DNA from: Axinella damicornis
Taxonomy: Eukaryota > Porifera > Demospongiae > Axinellida > Axinellidae
Assembly (NCBI GenBank): GCA_963931865.1
Contig: OZ007514.1
Span: forward strand, 434,001-498,000
Length of the DNA: 64,000 nt
Direction of reading: 5' to 3'
How positions within the stretch are numbered: the first letter of the stretch is position 1; the number at the start of each line of letters is the position of its first letter. The position numbers and the translations under genes were made by a program. The notes beneath the pieces were generated by a model, which was not told the DNA's origin, did not search any database, and was given only the letters and a program-made list of their open reading frames with translations. This document shows, piece by piece, positions 12,101-22,114 of the stretch.

Positions 12101-15100
12101 GGATCCTGTCAATCGAGGACACTGTCAACGGGATGCAGTCACGCAGGTACAGCTACGAAGAGCCGTACAGTGTACTTGAATGACGGCACCTAGCTACATG
12201 TTGCACAGCGCGATTATGGGTTGAAAATTTCGTGAGTGGAAAATTTCGTGACTTGTCGATGAGTCACGAAAATAACGAAAATTGGCACCCCACGAAAATA
12301 ACCCGCTATACGGTACCCAAAACAGCCGTTGGTCATTATCTAGATAAAGCACACTAAAATGTGCATTATCCAGCTAATTCTGTTTGTTGAGGGCCACGTG
12401 AGTAACTAAAATCAGTTATGATTGTGATTCAAGAATTACCGCCACACTTGCCTTTTACTGTTTAACTACCTGATGTCAATCACTGGACCATCAAGAGTTC
12501 ATGATGACATCATTGTCGTTGCCGCTGAAATGACAATGATGTCATCATGCACTACTGGTGATAGTCCGACCAAGAATTGATAGTATGGTTATAGCACACT
12601 GGTACCATATGACTCTCTCCATGCACATCACTATAGTGCACTGCACTAATACAAGGAACTTACTCAATGCAACAGTTCAGAGTCGAGCTATCCCGGAGTG
12701 CTTTTCAAAGCTTCAATTCTATTGGCTATATAACAATATAAACCACACCCTAACCTGCCATAATATACTCTAAGTATGCACTGTATGACGTAAGTGACCT
12801 AAATCAGAAAGCTTAGAAAACTACTCCGGTACTGTAGTCAGAGTCACCAGTAATAATTGCTGTGCCCCCTCAAACCACCTGCCCCCCTCAGTCACTGTAT
12901 AGGTACCCATGCATTGTGTTGCTTGTACTGGTATTGTGGACGTGAACATGACACTTCCTGAACTGACTTTGTTTATGGAACAGGAGAGCCATGGCAGGGC
13001 TTTGTTGAGTAGCTAGGACACGTACATTATATCTTCCCCATGTTGTCTCCCCACCCAGCAGACCCCACCCTCACCACTGACAACCTCATGGAGGTGGTGA
13101 AGGAGGTAGAGCACCGCTGGGAGGAGTTCGGTGGCAAGCTTGTTGTGAGAGACTCTAAGCTGGAGAATATCAAAGGTCTCTACCAGACTGATCATCTTCG
13201 GATGGAGGCTGTGGTGGACTACTTCGTGAAATGTTACCCTACCTCCTCTTGGAAGCACATTGGTACAGCACTACAGAAGATGGAGCTACACGAGCTGGCG
13301 AACAACATTACTACAAACTATGTCAGAGGTATGGATGTGAATAATGTAACAATTAACTAGTTGATGGTCAGCCACCTGACTTTATCCAATTTCACAACAA
13401 ACAAGTCCCTGAGCATTAAATTCATCACTCGCGTTGTATGGTGAAATTGAAACCGTACTTGCATTATGAAGTGCATGTGCCTATGTCTCCGCAGGAAGTT
13501 AATGTGAGCCTAATGACGAGATGTGCTTCATTTCGGATGACATTACTTGATTAGGAAGTGCGCTTCATTCGGAATTAAATAACACTTTCTGGAAGAAGAT
13601 TTCAGCACTTACCTGGGATGAAACAGTGAATATGTGCTTATAAGTGAGCTGTGCATAGTAATGTGTAATGTTCAAGGTAGTTGATGATCAACTACGGAAC
13701 TTTAATAGCAAATGAATGAGTCCAATTTCATCACAAGTTGCTCAGTGTTACTTGGTTCCCTCAGCCATTCTGCCAGAAATGACTCCCAGCTCTCTGATAT
13801 GCCAGCCACGAATGCACCACTCTCTGTGTCTAGTGCACATGTACTGGCTATAATCACCTGGTGCCAGCTGACACACCCTCCGCTAGGTTACTGTAGTCTC
13901 ATCTTCCTCTCCTCTGCCAAGGGGCTCCATTTTGTATAGGTAATCACATGGGTTTGAGTGCGATTTGGGGTCACGAGCAACAGGCAAAGTAATTGCATGA
14001 GCGATTGTGAGTGCAATTTGTGCCTGTTGTGAATGTAATTATTCCCAAATGACACAAGAATACATACTAATCGTATACTTCATGGATTGGGATGGTCGAA
14101 AGGAAGCAACACGCCCCAGCCACAAAGCGAGCGTCGCAGCACAGAGACTATGTGTGCATAACAGTTAGCTACAGTGCTAGTACGGCACACTCACTAGTGC
14201 CACCGTTTCTGTGACATCACTTCGCCACACTTCCATTCAGTATTCTGCAAGGGTACAGTAAACAGTCTAGTAGTAAACAATGCAAATACTCACACAGCAG
14301 CCATTTTCAACCGTTGCTGATGAAAATGAGGCGTAACCATGACGTGGACGCTTGTTACTGGGGTGGAGCTTGACCTGATTGGTTGGTGCATGCCGCGGCC
14401 GCTCAGTAAGTCTGCAACTCAGTAAGTACCGTAGTCGCACGTTATTAGGCGCATCTCACTTATAGGCACATATTCACTGTTAGGCGCAGGTTCAACTCCC
14501 ATCCCAGGTACTCGCTGTTAAGCGCAGCAGTCTTCGTCCAGAAACTGCCATTTTCGATCCTACGGAGTGCTATAATTGGAATTGGAGTGCACTTCCTGTT
14601 CGAGGATGTCATTCATTATTAGGCGCATCTTGCTTATAGGCGCATATTTCCTTCCTGTGCAGTTATAGTTGCATGCGCCTAATAACGTGCGACTACGGTA
14701 TATGATTAGATTGGTAATCAGGAGGTCACAAGTTTGTGTCCCAATTGAGTTCAAATTTTCTGCTGGTGAACTTATTCTCTCTCAGGGACAGGAAGGATTG
14801 TAGTTGATGTACTAGTTGTTCTGTTAGTGTCTGGTAGCATCCCAATGGACATTGCAAGTGACTATTGGCTTGGGTGAGATAGTTGGCCGGAGGTTAAGGT
14901 GGTGAGTGGTGCACATTGTATGTATGTATTCGTAGTGTCCCTGCCCTGCTTTGTTAACATTAGTAGCCTGTACACAGTTGTATCTTGTTCCAACCCCCTC
15001 TTTCAACACACCACCTGGTTAATACGTCAGAAATAGTATGTTGCAGAGGAAGTCCATTAGTACAACCAGTTGCTAGCCTCGTTCCCAGGCTCTCCCATGC

Positions 15101-18100
15101 GCAAACAGAGAAAGGGGGAGAGCCTGGGATATTTTGTCACGTGAGAAACTTCATGCGTGTGGGTGATCAAGCCGCAAGTCATGCATGAATAATAATTCTA
15201 TACCAGTGCGTGTGGTTCTTATTTCAGACTGCTCCTGCTCAAAGACTCCGGAATCGCACCAGGTTCTGGGTGAGATGCCAAGACGGCCGTTCCATGACCT
15301 CACAGAGAAGTGGCTGAATTGAACACCAAAATGACACGTTATAGGTTTGTATGAATCGTTTTCGACTCTTACTGTTCACATAGACTACCAAAGCACGGCT
15401 ACCGTAAATCTCCAAGCAGCTAACGGTCGAGCGCTGAATCGGCTTCGCTCTGCGTGTTTTGCGGTCAGTGTACCCACGTTCAGTGATGTTCTCTCTACTC
15501 TGACGTCACACGTGATAAATTATTATCCCACTTTTTCCGTACTGTAAGCGATGAAAAGCTGGGCAATGGCTTGGGAACGAGGCTAGCCAGCTTTATTACT
15601 GTTAGGGAAGTTCCCTACATCTGCCCTCACCCGTTGCTCCTCCCTCTACTTGATTAATCAGCTCTGTTAGCATTCCAGCCTCTTGTTCAAATATGAATAT
15701 TAGTTGCTTATCTGTGGCTTGTTATTCAAGTCAAGAGGCTTATACTGGGTATCCTAGCAACTGAGTGCTCTAGCATATGCCCACCTCTGGTTTGTATAAT
15801 GACCTGTAGAGGAGGGTGTGTTATTGGGGTGCCCCTGAGAGAGCCCCACATGATCGTGATCCTCATCCTGGAATCACGGTGTCTGATGCATGCCGTATAT
15901 GATGTGCAAAATTCTAATGCTCTGCCATGCACATCCTAGTCATACTGGCACCGATGGCATCATTGTAATGCTGCAACACACACATCCATCCCTACACTGT
16001 TGCTGCAAAGTTTGATGTGTGGGATTGCATGCCTCAACAGATGTCTACTGTATGGTATATGTACATCTGTATACCAGTTGTATGTTGGATGAAGTTGTTT
16101 TGTTGGACACTGAAAGCGATCTACAGTTGAGTGTCTCAGGTGGTGATTCTCAAGTCCACTATCTTTTCACTTTCCACCCTACAGCGAGTGAGAAGTCTAA
16201 GGAGCTGTTTGATGAGGCAATGACACATGGATACGTGGAGACAAGGGACATTAAAACGCTCATTCTAGGTGCAGCAGGAACGGGAAAGAGTCACACGATC
16301 GCCTTAATCATGGACGAGAATCCACCCGTTATCCGCTGTAGCACACCGTGTGCTACAAGACCAGTTAGAGCAGTGTCGAGGACTAGGGCTGAAAAGAGAG
16401 GTAATAAGTTTGTCCGAGTAACCCACGATCAACTTGCACAGACTATTGCCGACACATCCACAATGCTTCCATCAAAGCCTTCCCCTGCTGTGAGTGCTAA
16501 AACCCCAGCTGGTTCTTCCAGCTCACCCACAGTAGCAGGTACCTCAAAGCTACAAACTGGTCCTCCAGAGCACACAACAGCACACCCACCTTCCACTAAA
16601 GAGAGTTCGAGTACAACCCATGAAAAATTGTCTACTGTTGCAGAAGATGAACTACTTCGACGCATTGAGATGTCGCCAGATGCACACCACGCAAAGAAGG
16701 CCTTCAAACGAGATCGAATAAGTCTGATTGACACTGGGGGGCAGCCTCAGTTTCATGAGGTGCTTCCCATATTCATGAGAGGCACTTCAGCCACTATGTT
16801 TGCAATCAGGCTCGATGAGAGTCTTAGCACCCACCCACTGATTGAGTACTTCGACGACAATGGCCATCGTGTTGGTGTCCCTTATCGCTCAGCTTTCACC
16901 AACGAACAAATTCTGAGATACTGCATGCGAGTGACACAGTCCCAGACATCCCAGTCTGAGGAAGGCCTCTGCCCTAGCGCAATCTTCATAGGGACCCACA
17001 AGGATCTGGAGGACAAGTGCCCTGAATCAAGAGAAGAGAAGAATCGGAAGATTCATGATATCACTGATATGCTCCTTCCTGAAGTTCAGAAGGATGTCAT
17101 CTACTGTGGGGAAGGTTTGAAGGAGCTCATTTTCCCGTTGAATGCCAAACACCCCGGGCCTCAGGAGCGAGAGTTTGCTGCAGAGATACGGAGAGTGATA
17201 GTGGAAAGATCACGTGTGAAACCAAAGCAAATCCCGCTGCGATGGTATGCCCTTGAGCTTGCACTTGAGAAGCGGATGCTGGAACTCGGGCGAGGTGTGC
17301 TCAGCAAAGCTGAGTGCTTTGCAGTAGCTCAAAGATATCACTTCGATGAGCAGTCATTTGAGGAAGCTTTGAAGTACCTTGACAGTCTTAACATTCTGTT
17401 CTACTACAAGGACGTGCTTCCCGACGTCATCTTTTGTGATTCCCAGGTGCTCCTTGACAAGATATCAGAATTAGTAGAGCACATCCACAGGTTGAAGACA
17501 GATCCAAGTCAACGCAGAGCAGCCGAAGGCAACCTCCGTCAGTTTCGTGATCAGGGAATCGTGACCCTAGAACTCCTCAGCAAGCCGGAGTTTTCAAGAC
17601 ATTACGTTCCAGGCCTCTTTGGTCCTGTCCAGCTGCTGAAGCTTTTCACGAAGCTGCTCATAGTGTCCCAGATCAGTGAGGAGGAGTACCTGATGCCTTG
17701 TCTTCTACCAGCAACAGAGGAGCCCTCTGTTCTCTCTCCAAGCAGCAGTGTCCCTTCCCTGCTGTTTTACTTTCCCCACAGTCCTCCAGTTGGAGTGTAC
17801 TGTGGTCTTGTAGCGTACCTCCTTTCTCGTGCCAAATGGAAGCTGCTCTTTGAGCCTCACACTAAATCTCCAGCCAAAGTTAACCGAAACACTGTCGAGT
17901 TTGAAGTCCCCGGAGATCTTCCTGGAAGTATCACTCTCACTGATTCTTTCTCAAGCCACTTTCAAGTGAGCATTCAACTTCCACGAGATGTCGCTTCAGA
18001 GCTGTGCCGAGAAGTGTGTCCACAAATTCGGGGATCGATCATTGCCGGATTACGCAGTGCATCGAGCACACTACACTACAATAATTCCGTGCCGCAGGAA

Positions 18101-19566
18101 GCCTTCTTCTGTTCAGGTGAACACAGTTCTACTGATTCTGCTACCGCACGCATGCACGTCGCCACAGTTGAACGCAAACGTAGGTGGACGACATGCACCG
18201 TGAATCGAAGGGTCTGCAGTAGACTGACACAGGATCACATGGTCTGGTTCCCTCAGACTTCTACTGCAAGTGGTACGTGTTGTAGTGATGAAATCTGAGT
18301 GCATGGTGATTTCCAGACTTGGATAGTGTTGTTTTGTGATTTGGGCTCATTTAGCCTCATTTAGCCTCATTTAGCCTCTCCTGTGTCTCTTTGGAACGCA
18401 CTTCTCACCTCTTCACCTTCACAGAAAAACTGTCTGAGCTGAAACTTTCACCACCTGCTGTGAAGGACACGATTGCCATCCTCAGTACGTTATATATTGA
18501 AATGGTATACCTATAATTTGATGTGCAGTGACATTAGGTGCTAACTGCACTGTCTGGATGTAGAATGTATTGTTACACGTGTTTACATATTCCACAGGTA
18601 CACCTCCTCCCTCTGATGTAGCTAGCCAACCACCTGCCACGGTCTGCAGTCCCAGAGGATCTGGAGCCATCACCACTGGTACACATGACATATATAGATG
18701 TGAATAAGATTTTGTGCTGGAATTGTCATGGGGAAAAGTATAGCTGCAAATACAATGTCATGTGGTTTCAAAGACAATTGAGTGGCACCTGTCCAAACGT
18801 GTTTCTCTCTGGGTGCTTTTCCTTGTGGTGTTCATGTGGTATTCTGTATGGCCCATGTTCCCATCCAGATATTGATGATCTGATAGACATCGGTGACTAT
18901 CTAGTGAACCTGAAGAAGGACCAGATCTTCAGACTAGGACTGGTGTTGGGACTCCGTGCCGTTCCCACTCTGGATATCATGAAGGACTCACCGACCTTCC
19001 TCTACGACATGCTGACTGGATGGCTGCAAGGGCAGGACAACGTTGGCAGGAGGGGAGGCCACACGTGGGGAGCTTTGGTGAAAGGACTCAGGCACCCGTC
19101 AGTGGCCCAGAATGAGACTGCGGACAGAATTCAGAGTGAGAAGATGCACTGATTCTGTGATTTGATTTGTGCTAGAAATATCCATCTCACTTATGACTTC
19201 ATGATTTTGCATAATATTCATCACTTTCTGAATGTACCACAGAGATGATTATGGTTAAGACATGTAACTAGAAGTGAATTTGAGTAAGTCCGTTCACAAC
19301 ATTTCAGAAACGCAATATAATTATTTCATAACATTTTGCACGCTATTTCACAAACCATACTATTTCACATCATTTTATGTCAATATTTTTGTACCAGTGT
19401 ATGTTTATACGTGCAACCATTTCTGAAGTATATAACCACTTGTCCAGTCTCCCTGTCACGAGAACTGCCAACGCTGGATGTGCTGCATGACAGATGCAAT
19501 GAATGGGCCGGTGTCTGCACTGGAACAATGATGGCGCTGGTTCTGTCTCTGTGCATGCATATCTGA
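6118..19566 (+). CDS. Multi-Death-domain ROCO-like GTPase, copy 1 (10 predicted exons)
   Basis: Predicted exons: 6118-6139, 7971-8243, 9496-9762, 11095-11367, 13059-13328, 16185-18272, 18425-18484, 18598-18678, 18869-19135, 19448-19566. Total 3720 nt, about 1239 residues. All internal junctions are phase 1 with GT/AG sites, and the joined frame stays open to a TGA at 19564. Order: short MAEKTST leader, four Death-like domains, a Roc-type GTPase with COR-like region, two short linkers, a C-terminal Death domain, then a tail with a hydrophobic run (MMALVLSLCMHI). Death domains mediate homotypic assembly in apoptotic and innate immune signalling, and ROCO proteins couple GTP binding to dimerisation; a cytosolic signalling role is inference. 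The start has a purine at -3 and G at +4. The 1.8-kb first intron and the 1.7-kb and 2.9-kb introns could hide further exons. No transcript evidence is available. Confidence 0.82.
6515..6568. mobile_element. Palindromic mini-element, 54 bp (site b, unit 1)
   Basis: Nearly perfect hairpin with a 9-bp duplication gagtgcatg (6506-6514 and 6569-6577). Unit 3 has no element here: it reads gtggagtgcgtaccaac. Confidence 0.85.
7971..8243 (+). CDS. Death-domain exon 1, copy 1
   Basis: Acceptor ...ccaattcag at 7970, donor GTAAGT at 8244. The frame starts G|CT and ends CAA G|, so it is phase 1-1. It reads PPLTVDTVLTAVQGVNW and continues with a K/D/L-rich helix, then EPSWRSIVWGLDGANE, the helix-5 pattern (Trp followed by hydrophobics) typical of Death folds. 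It is 33 nt shorter than copies 2 and 3, an in-frame loss between the first Trp block and VDKIEKLH. Confidence 0.78.
8881..8935. mobile_element. Palindromic element (site c, unit 1), right end lost
   Basis: Begins tagcctcattcccaggcc; the last bases and part of the right duplication are missing (ends ...gaatgag then cccaagctgc). Confidence 0.75.
9496..9762 (+). CDS. Death-domain exon 2a, copy 1
   Basis: Acceptor ctccctcag, donor GTACGT, phase 1-1, 89 codons. Contains DPTLTVEKVTEVMGEVG, then SKRAEIKQQSSTEGEKSRAL, and PDASWERLVRAL, the Trp-centred helix typical of Death domains. It is one of two adjacent versions of this exon in unit 1; the other is at 11095. Confidence 0.78.
9857..9948. mobile_element. 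Palindromic element, 92 bp (site d, unit 1, after Death exon 2a)
   Basis: Hairpin with tagcctcattcccaggcct and its complement; 9-bp flanks ctgcttgtg and ctgcttgtc. Absent from unit 3, which reads ctgcttgtccagtgtgcctag. Confidence 0.82.
11095..11367 (+). CDS. Death-domain exon 2b, copy 1 (extra duplicate)
   Basis: A second version of the exon at 9496, 91 codons, phase 1-1, with the same splice signals. It differs by a four-residue-longer loop (ERVWGDGFGLWVPDSK) and by several substitutions (PDVSWERLASTL). The flanks, including the palindromic transposon downstream (11462-11553), are duplicated with it, so a block of about 1.6 kb was copied. Units 2 and 3 have only one such exon. Confidence 0.76.
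11462..11553. mobile_element. Palindromic element, site d, copied with Death exon 2b
   Basis: Nearly identical to 9857-9948, including position after the exon, so it was duplicated together with the exon and was not a second insertion. Confidence 0.82.
11816..12306. repeat. Unit 1-specific insertion, about 490 bp
   Basis: Extra relative to units 2 and 3 (which pass from cacaaaaactgg to acccaaaacagccg). Contains aaaatttcgtg and cacgaaaat repeats near its right end. No gene seen; exact ends uncertain. Confidence 0.45.
13059..13328 (+). CDS. Death-domain exon 3, copy 1
   Basis: Acceptor ccacccag, donor GTATGG, phase 1-1, 90 codons. Starts ADPTLTTDNLMEVVKEVE, with SKLENIKGLYQTDHLRMEAV in the middle and SSWKHIGTALQKMELHELAN near the end, a Death-fold helix-5/6 pattern. 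Spliced to the GTPase exon it gives an in-frame ...TNYVRASEK junction. Confidence 0.78.
13733..13935. other. Possible decayed exon between Death exon 3 and GTPase exon, unit 1
   Basis: ggttccctcag acceptor-like site followed by about 100 bp similar to 50133-50280 in unit 3 and missing in unit 2. A phase-1 frame opens (ILPEMTPSSLICQPRMHHSL) but meets a stop without a clear donor. Confidence 0.2.
14429..14698. mobile_element. TA-flanked inverted-repeat element, 270 bp (unit 1 only)
   Basis: Ends ccgtagtcgcacgttattag and ctaataacgtgcgactacgg are perfect inverted repeats. TA on both sides (14427-14428, 14699-14700) fits a Tc1/mariner-like MITE. Units 2 and 3 lack it. Related decayed sequence with attaggcgcat occurs near 29525 and 10730. 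Confidence 0.85.
15074..15585. mobile_element. Longer element of the palindromic family, about 512 bp (site e, unit 1)
   Basis: Left end tagcctcgttcccaggctct, right end cttgggaacgaggcta. The interior is not palindromic overall. I see no transposase. Unit 3 has an uninterrupted cagttgcattg at this site. Confidence 0.65.
16185..18272 (+). CDS. Roc-type GTPase + COR-like exon, copy 1 (696 codons)
   Basis: Single large exon, acceptor ccctacag, donor GTACGT. P-loop GAAGTGKS at exon residues 29-36, switch-2/G3 DTGGQ at about 183-187, G4 THKD at about 271-274. Between P-loop and G3 lies a linker of about 100 residues rich in Ser, Thr, Pro and Ala, longer than in a standard small GTPase. After the GTPase comes a COR-like segment (IPLRWYALELALEKRMLE, then SKAECFAVAQ and FEEALKYLDSLNILFYYKDV), then a second alpha/beta part rich in FEVPGDLP and HFQVSIQLP. 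No leucine-rich repeats or kinase domain are seen. An open frame on the minus strand across the linker is a shadow of this exon. Confidence 0.87.
18869..19135 (+). CDS. C-terminal Death-domain exon, copy 1
   Basis: Acceptor catccag, donor GTGAGA, 89 codons, phase 1-1. This is the clearest Death domain of the gene: DIGDYLVNLKKDQIFRLGL, MLTGWLQGQD, then HTWGALVKGLRHPSVAQNE and TADRI. The TW..L...L....V..NE..D.I pattern is the classic helix 5-6 region of the family. Confidence 0.87.
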
Positions 19567-19778
19567 GGACACTGATGAGCCAGCTCAGGCATGCTTGCAG
19601 GCATGACCAATCAGCTAAATTAACAGGAGCTATCCCACCCAGCTCCTACCAAGGGACTAAGTCCAGAAGCAGCCATGTTACCTCCGAAACCCTGTCCCTT
19701 AATAAGTCTGGCACACCCATGCATGTACTGCAGATCCTGAGAAGAGAGCCACAATTAATGCATGCAGCTCTATACAGT

Positions 19779-19847
19779 TAGTCTCGCGGGGCCAGACGCA
19801 CACGGACCTTCACCACCCTTCCAAGTGGGTCTGGCCCCGTGAGACTA
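19779..19847. mobile_element. Palindromic element, 69 bp (site f, unit 1/2 junction)
   Basis: tagtctcgcggggccagac and its complement. Perfect 9-bp duplication ctatacagt (19770-19778 and 19848-19856). The unit 3/4 junction has the empty site ctatacagtacagtcagct. Confidence 0.87.
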
Positions 19848-21132
19848 CTATACAGTACAGTCAACCCACAGATGAACATATTAATGGTGTATTGTACACT
19901 GTAAACTTGTGCAGGGGAATGCAGTGTGGACACACATGCACTAACTGACCCTGGCCCTAACCCATCACCCAACCTCTGGCGGACCAATATATAGTTTTGT
20001 GTTCCTGGAGTCTAGCTAGGAGAGGGTAATTTATCAGCTCACAGAATCAAATACAAAATCAACTCATAATACACTTGCAAAGGGGAATCCCCTGGAATGC
20101 AATAAGGAAGTACAGAATGTGAATGCATAATATTCATGAGCAAAGAGGTCAAAGGTCAGGTTTGAGGAACCTGGAGAATGGTAATGTATTTTGTTTGCAT
20201 AATCCTCATGACTTGTGGTGATTGGTTGGAGTGTGTAGGTCCAGAGGTAGTCTGACAGGAGGGGGAGGAGAGGGACGTCCTCACACCCAGTGCCATGCCA
20301 CATGCTGTGTACGGGAAGGAGGGAACATCTTTACACACACGGAGTGGCACACAGTACTAGTGAACTGCTGATATACACAACAGGAGGGAGTGTAGAACTA
20401 CTGACCATTCTCATCTCCCTCTAGCCCCGTACCGAAGCATTCTCACCCCAGCTTGCAGTATTGGTCCCCCCTCAGCCTATATCATCAGTGTGGTAACTAG
20501 ATCCATGTATGGGCAGCTGCACACAACAAATAGCACTGTTTCATAGCCTGCAGTCATTTGTATTCACAGCCATCTCTACCCAGTCCGAGATACCACCTGC
20601 GGTATAACACTGCGTGACAGCTGTATCTTCTGGGGTAGGTGTAGTTCCCTTACCTTAACATGACTGGTCATCCTGGGCCGGAGCTTGTCTGCATGTACAC
20701 ACCCTCCCCCCTCCTCCTCCTGCCATTCAAGCCAGCAACACAGTCTCCACTGTCCTCAGAGCAGCAGCTGTTCTCAACTGTGTGTATGGATGTCAACAAT
20801 ATAGCTGGTTCATACATAACATCCAAACACACACGACCATGAGAGGTCAATTCCTGGCTAGCTACACAGTGGGTCAGTATTGAAACTGAATGTATGATCT
20901 GGAGGTACCTTGATACTGCACTGACAGCGTCCGGTGGTGCTGTGCACTAACGTGTTGTGCACTAACTTCCAGCTGATAATATTACACACAGCCAGTCCTT
21001 GTCCCAGTTAGATAGTGTACCAGCTTGTTGACAGTAACATGTTCCAGCAATCAAACACCACGGCTACTATCTATTTCACAAAGTATATAATGGCCACCCC
21101 TGAATAGTAGCAGCAGTAGGGGTGACAGTCAG

Positions 21133-21178
21133 TAGCCTCATTCCCAGGCTCTCATTCTCATGCCTGGGAATGAGGCTA
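21133..21178. mobile_element. Palindromic mini-element, site a, unit 2
   Basis: Same insertion as at 1806, with gacagtcag on both sides. Confidence 0.85.
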
Positions 21179-21191
21179 GACAGTCAGGACG

Positions 21192-21602
21192 ATGCGGATC
21201 ATGATGTCACAATATGGGGCTGAAGCAAAACTTCAAGCTGAGCCGTTGCTTTGCTACAAGCAGTACGTACATGCTTCCAAGCCATTGCTTTGCTACAAGT
21301 GGTACAAACACACTTCCAATCCATTTCCACATTCTCTTCCAGTCAGTCACTCGCCCAAAATGCCAAACTTTGCTGGACAGTTCTTGGGGTACCTAACCAA
21401 CAATCTCTTCTCCGCTCTTCACACCTGCAGCACAACATTCCCGTCACGAGGTTGTTCACGTGCTACTGGAATAGTAGCCGCGACCACTGAACAAAGGCAG
21501 CGTGTGATCACGGAAGTACAGCAGTTCTTGGAACAAGTATGCTCCACTGTTGTGGAGGGTGTCCTGAAGGACACGCAGCTAGCCACATATGTACTATGCT
21601 AG
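21192..21602 (+). other. Conserved open block, unit 2 (unassigned)
   Basis: As at 1887, but one base missing near tgctccactgttg gives the ending VVEGVLKDTQLATYVLC. Confidence 0.3.
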
Positions 21603-21618
21603 GTATCTTGGGCTAGGA

Positions 21619-21859
21619 ATGAGATATGAAGCTGGGACTTGCACCATTGTGATCAGCATGAACGGAGCATTCCAATTATGTCAATTTTGCCATAGGTTGA
21701 ATTTTGACTCAAAATCATAAAAACCATGGATTATAGCCTTTGGTCAAGTGCGATTTTTGGCAAAAATGTGACCGACATCAAAAACCATTTTTTAGGACAT
21801 CATTTGAAAGCTCTTTTTATGCTGACCACAATGGCACAATCCCCAGCTTCACATCTCGT
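21619..21859. repeat. Inverted-repeat element, unit 2
   Basis: Same element as at 2282, with a few changes in the right end (cacatctcgt). Confidence 0.7.
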
Positions 21860-21982
21860 TCACACACTTACCATAAAATGTCAGATAATGGGTAGGAATT
21901 AGCCCAATATTTGAGCAATGGAGACTTCAAATGCGGTCCACATTGTTATAAGTGTCATTTTCAACTCCCCTCCCTCCCTCCC

Positions 21983-21983
<1 letters not shown>

Positions 21984-22019
<36 letters not shown>
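21984..22019. repeat. Poly-C tract, unit 2
   Basis: About 36 C, same site as 2639. Confidence 0.9.
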
Positions 22020-22020
<1 letters not shown>

Positions 22021-22114
22021 TATGAAACTCCGATGTTAAACCAGGCTAAGCAACCTGGACAAACGAAGGATGAGAAATCCATCTCACTTGCTGTACATCA
22101 CTGACCTTGGTGTA

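Larger units (their letters stand above)
371..19848. repeat. Tandem segmental duplication, unit 1 (about 19.5 kb)
   Basis: First full copy of a large direct repeat. It contains a WDR70-like fragment on the minus strand and a Death/ROCO GTPase gene on the plus strand. The same order of landmarks recurs in units 2 and 3. Unit 1 differs by an extra Death-domain exon, duplicated WDR70-like exons 3-4, a 270-bp TA-flanked element at 14429 and about 490 bp of unit-specific sequence near 11816-12306. Boundaries are accurate to a few tens of bases. Confidence 0.9.

Noticed and set aside
16429..16734. Minus-strand open frame of 101 codons (also at 34791 and 52081)
   Set aside because: Lies opposite the GTPase exon, across its Ser/Thr-rich linker; a shadow of the true coding strand.
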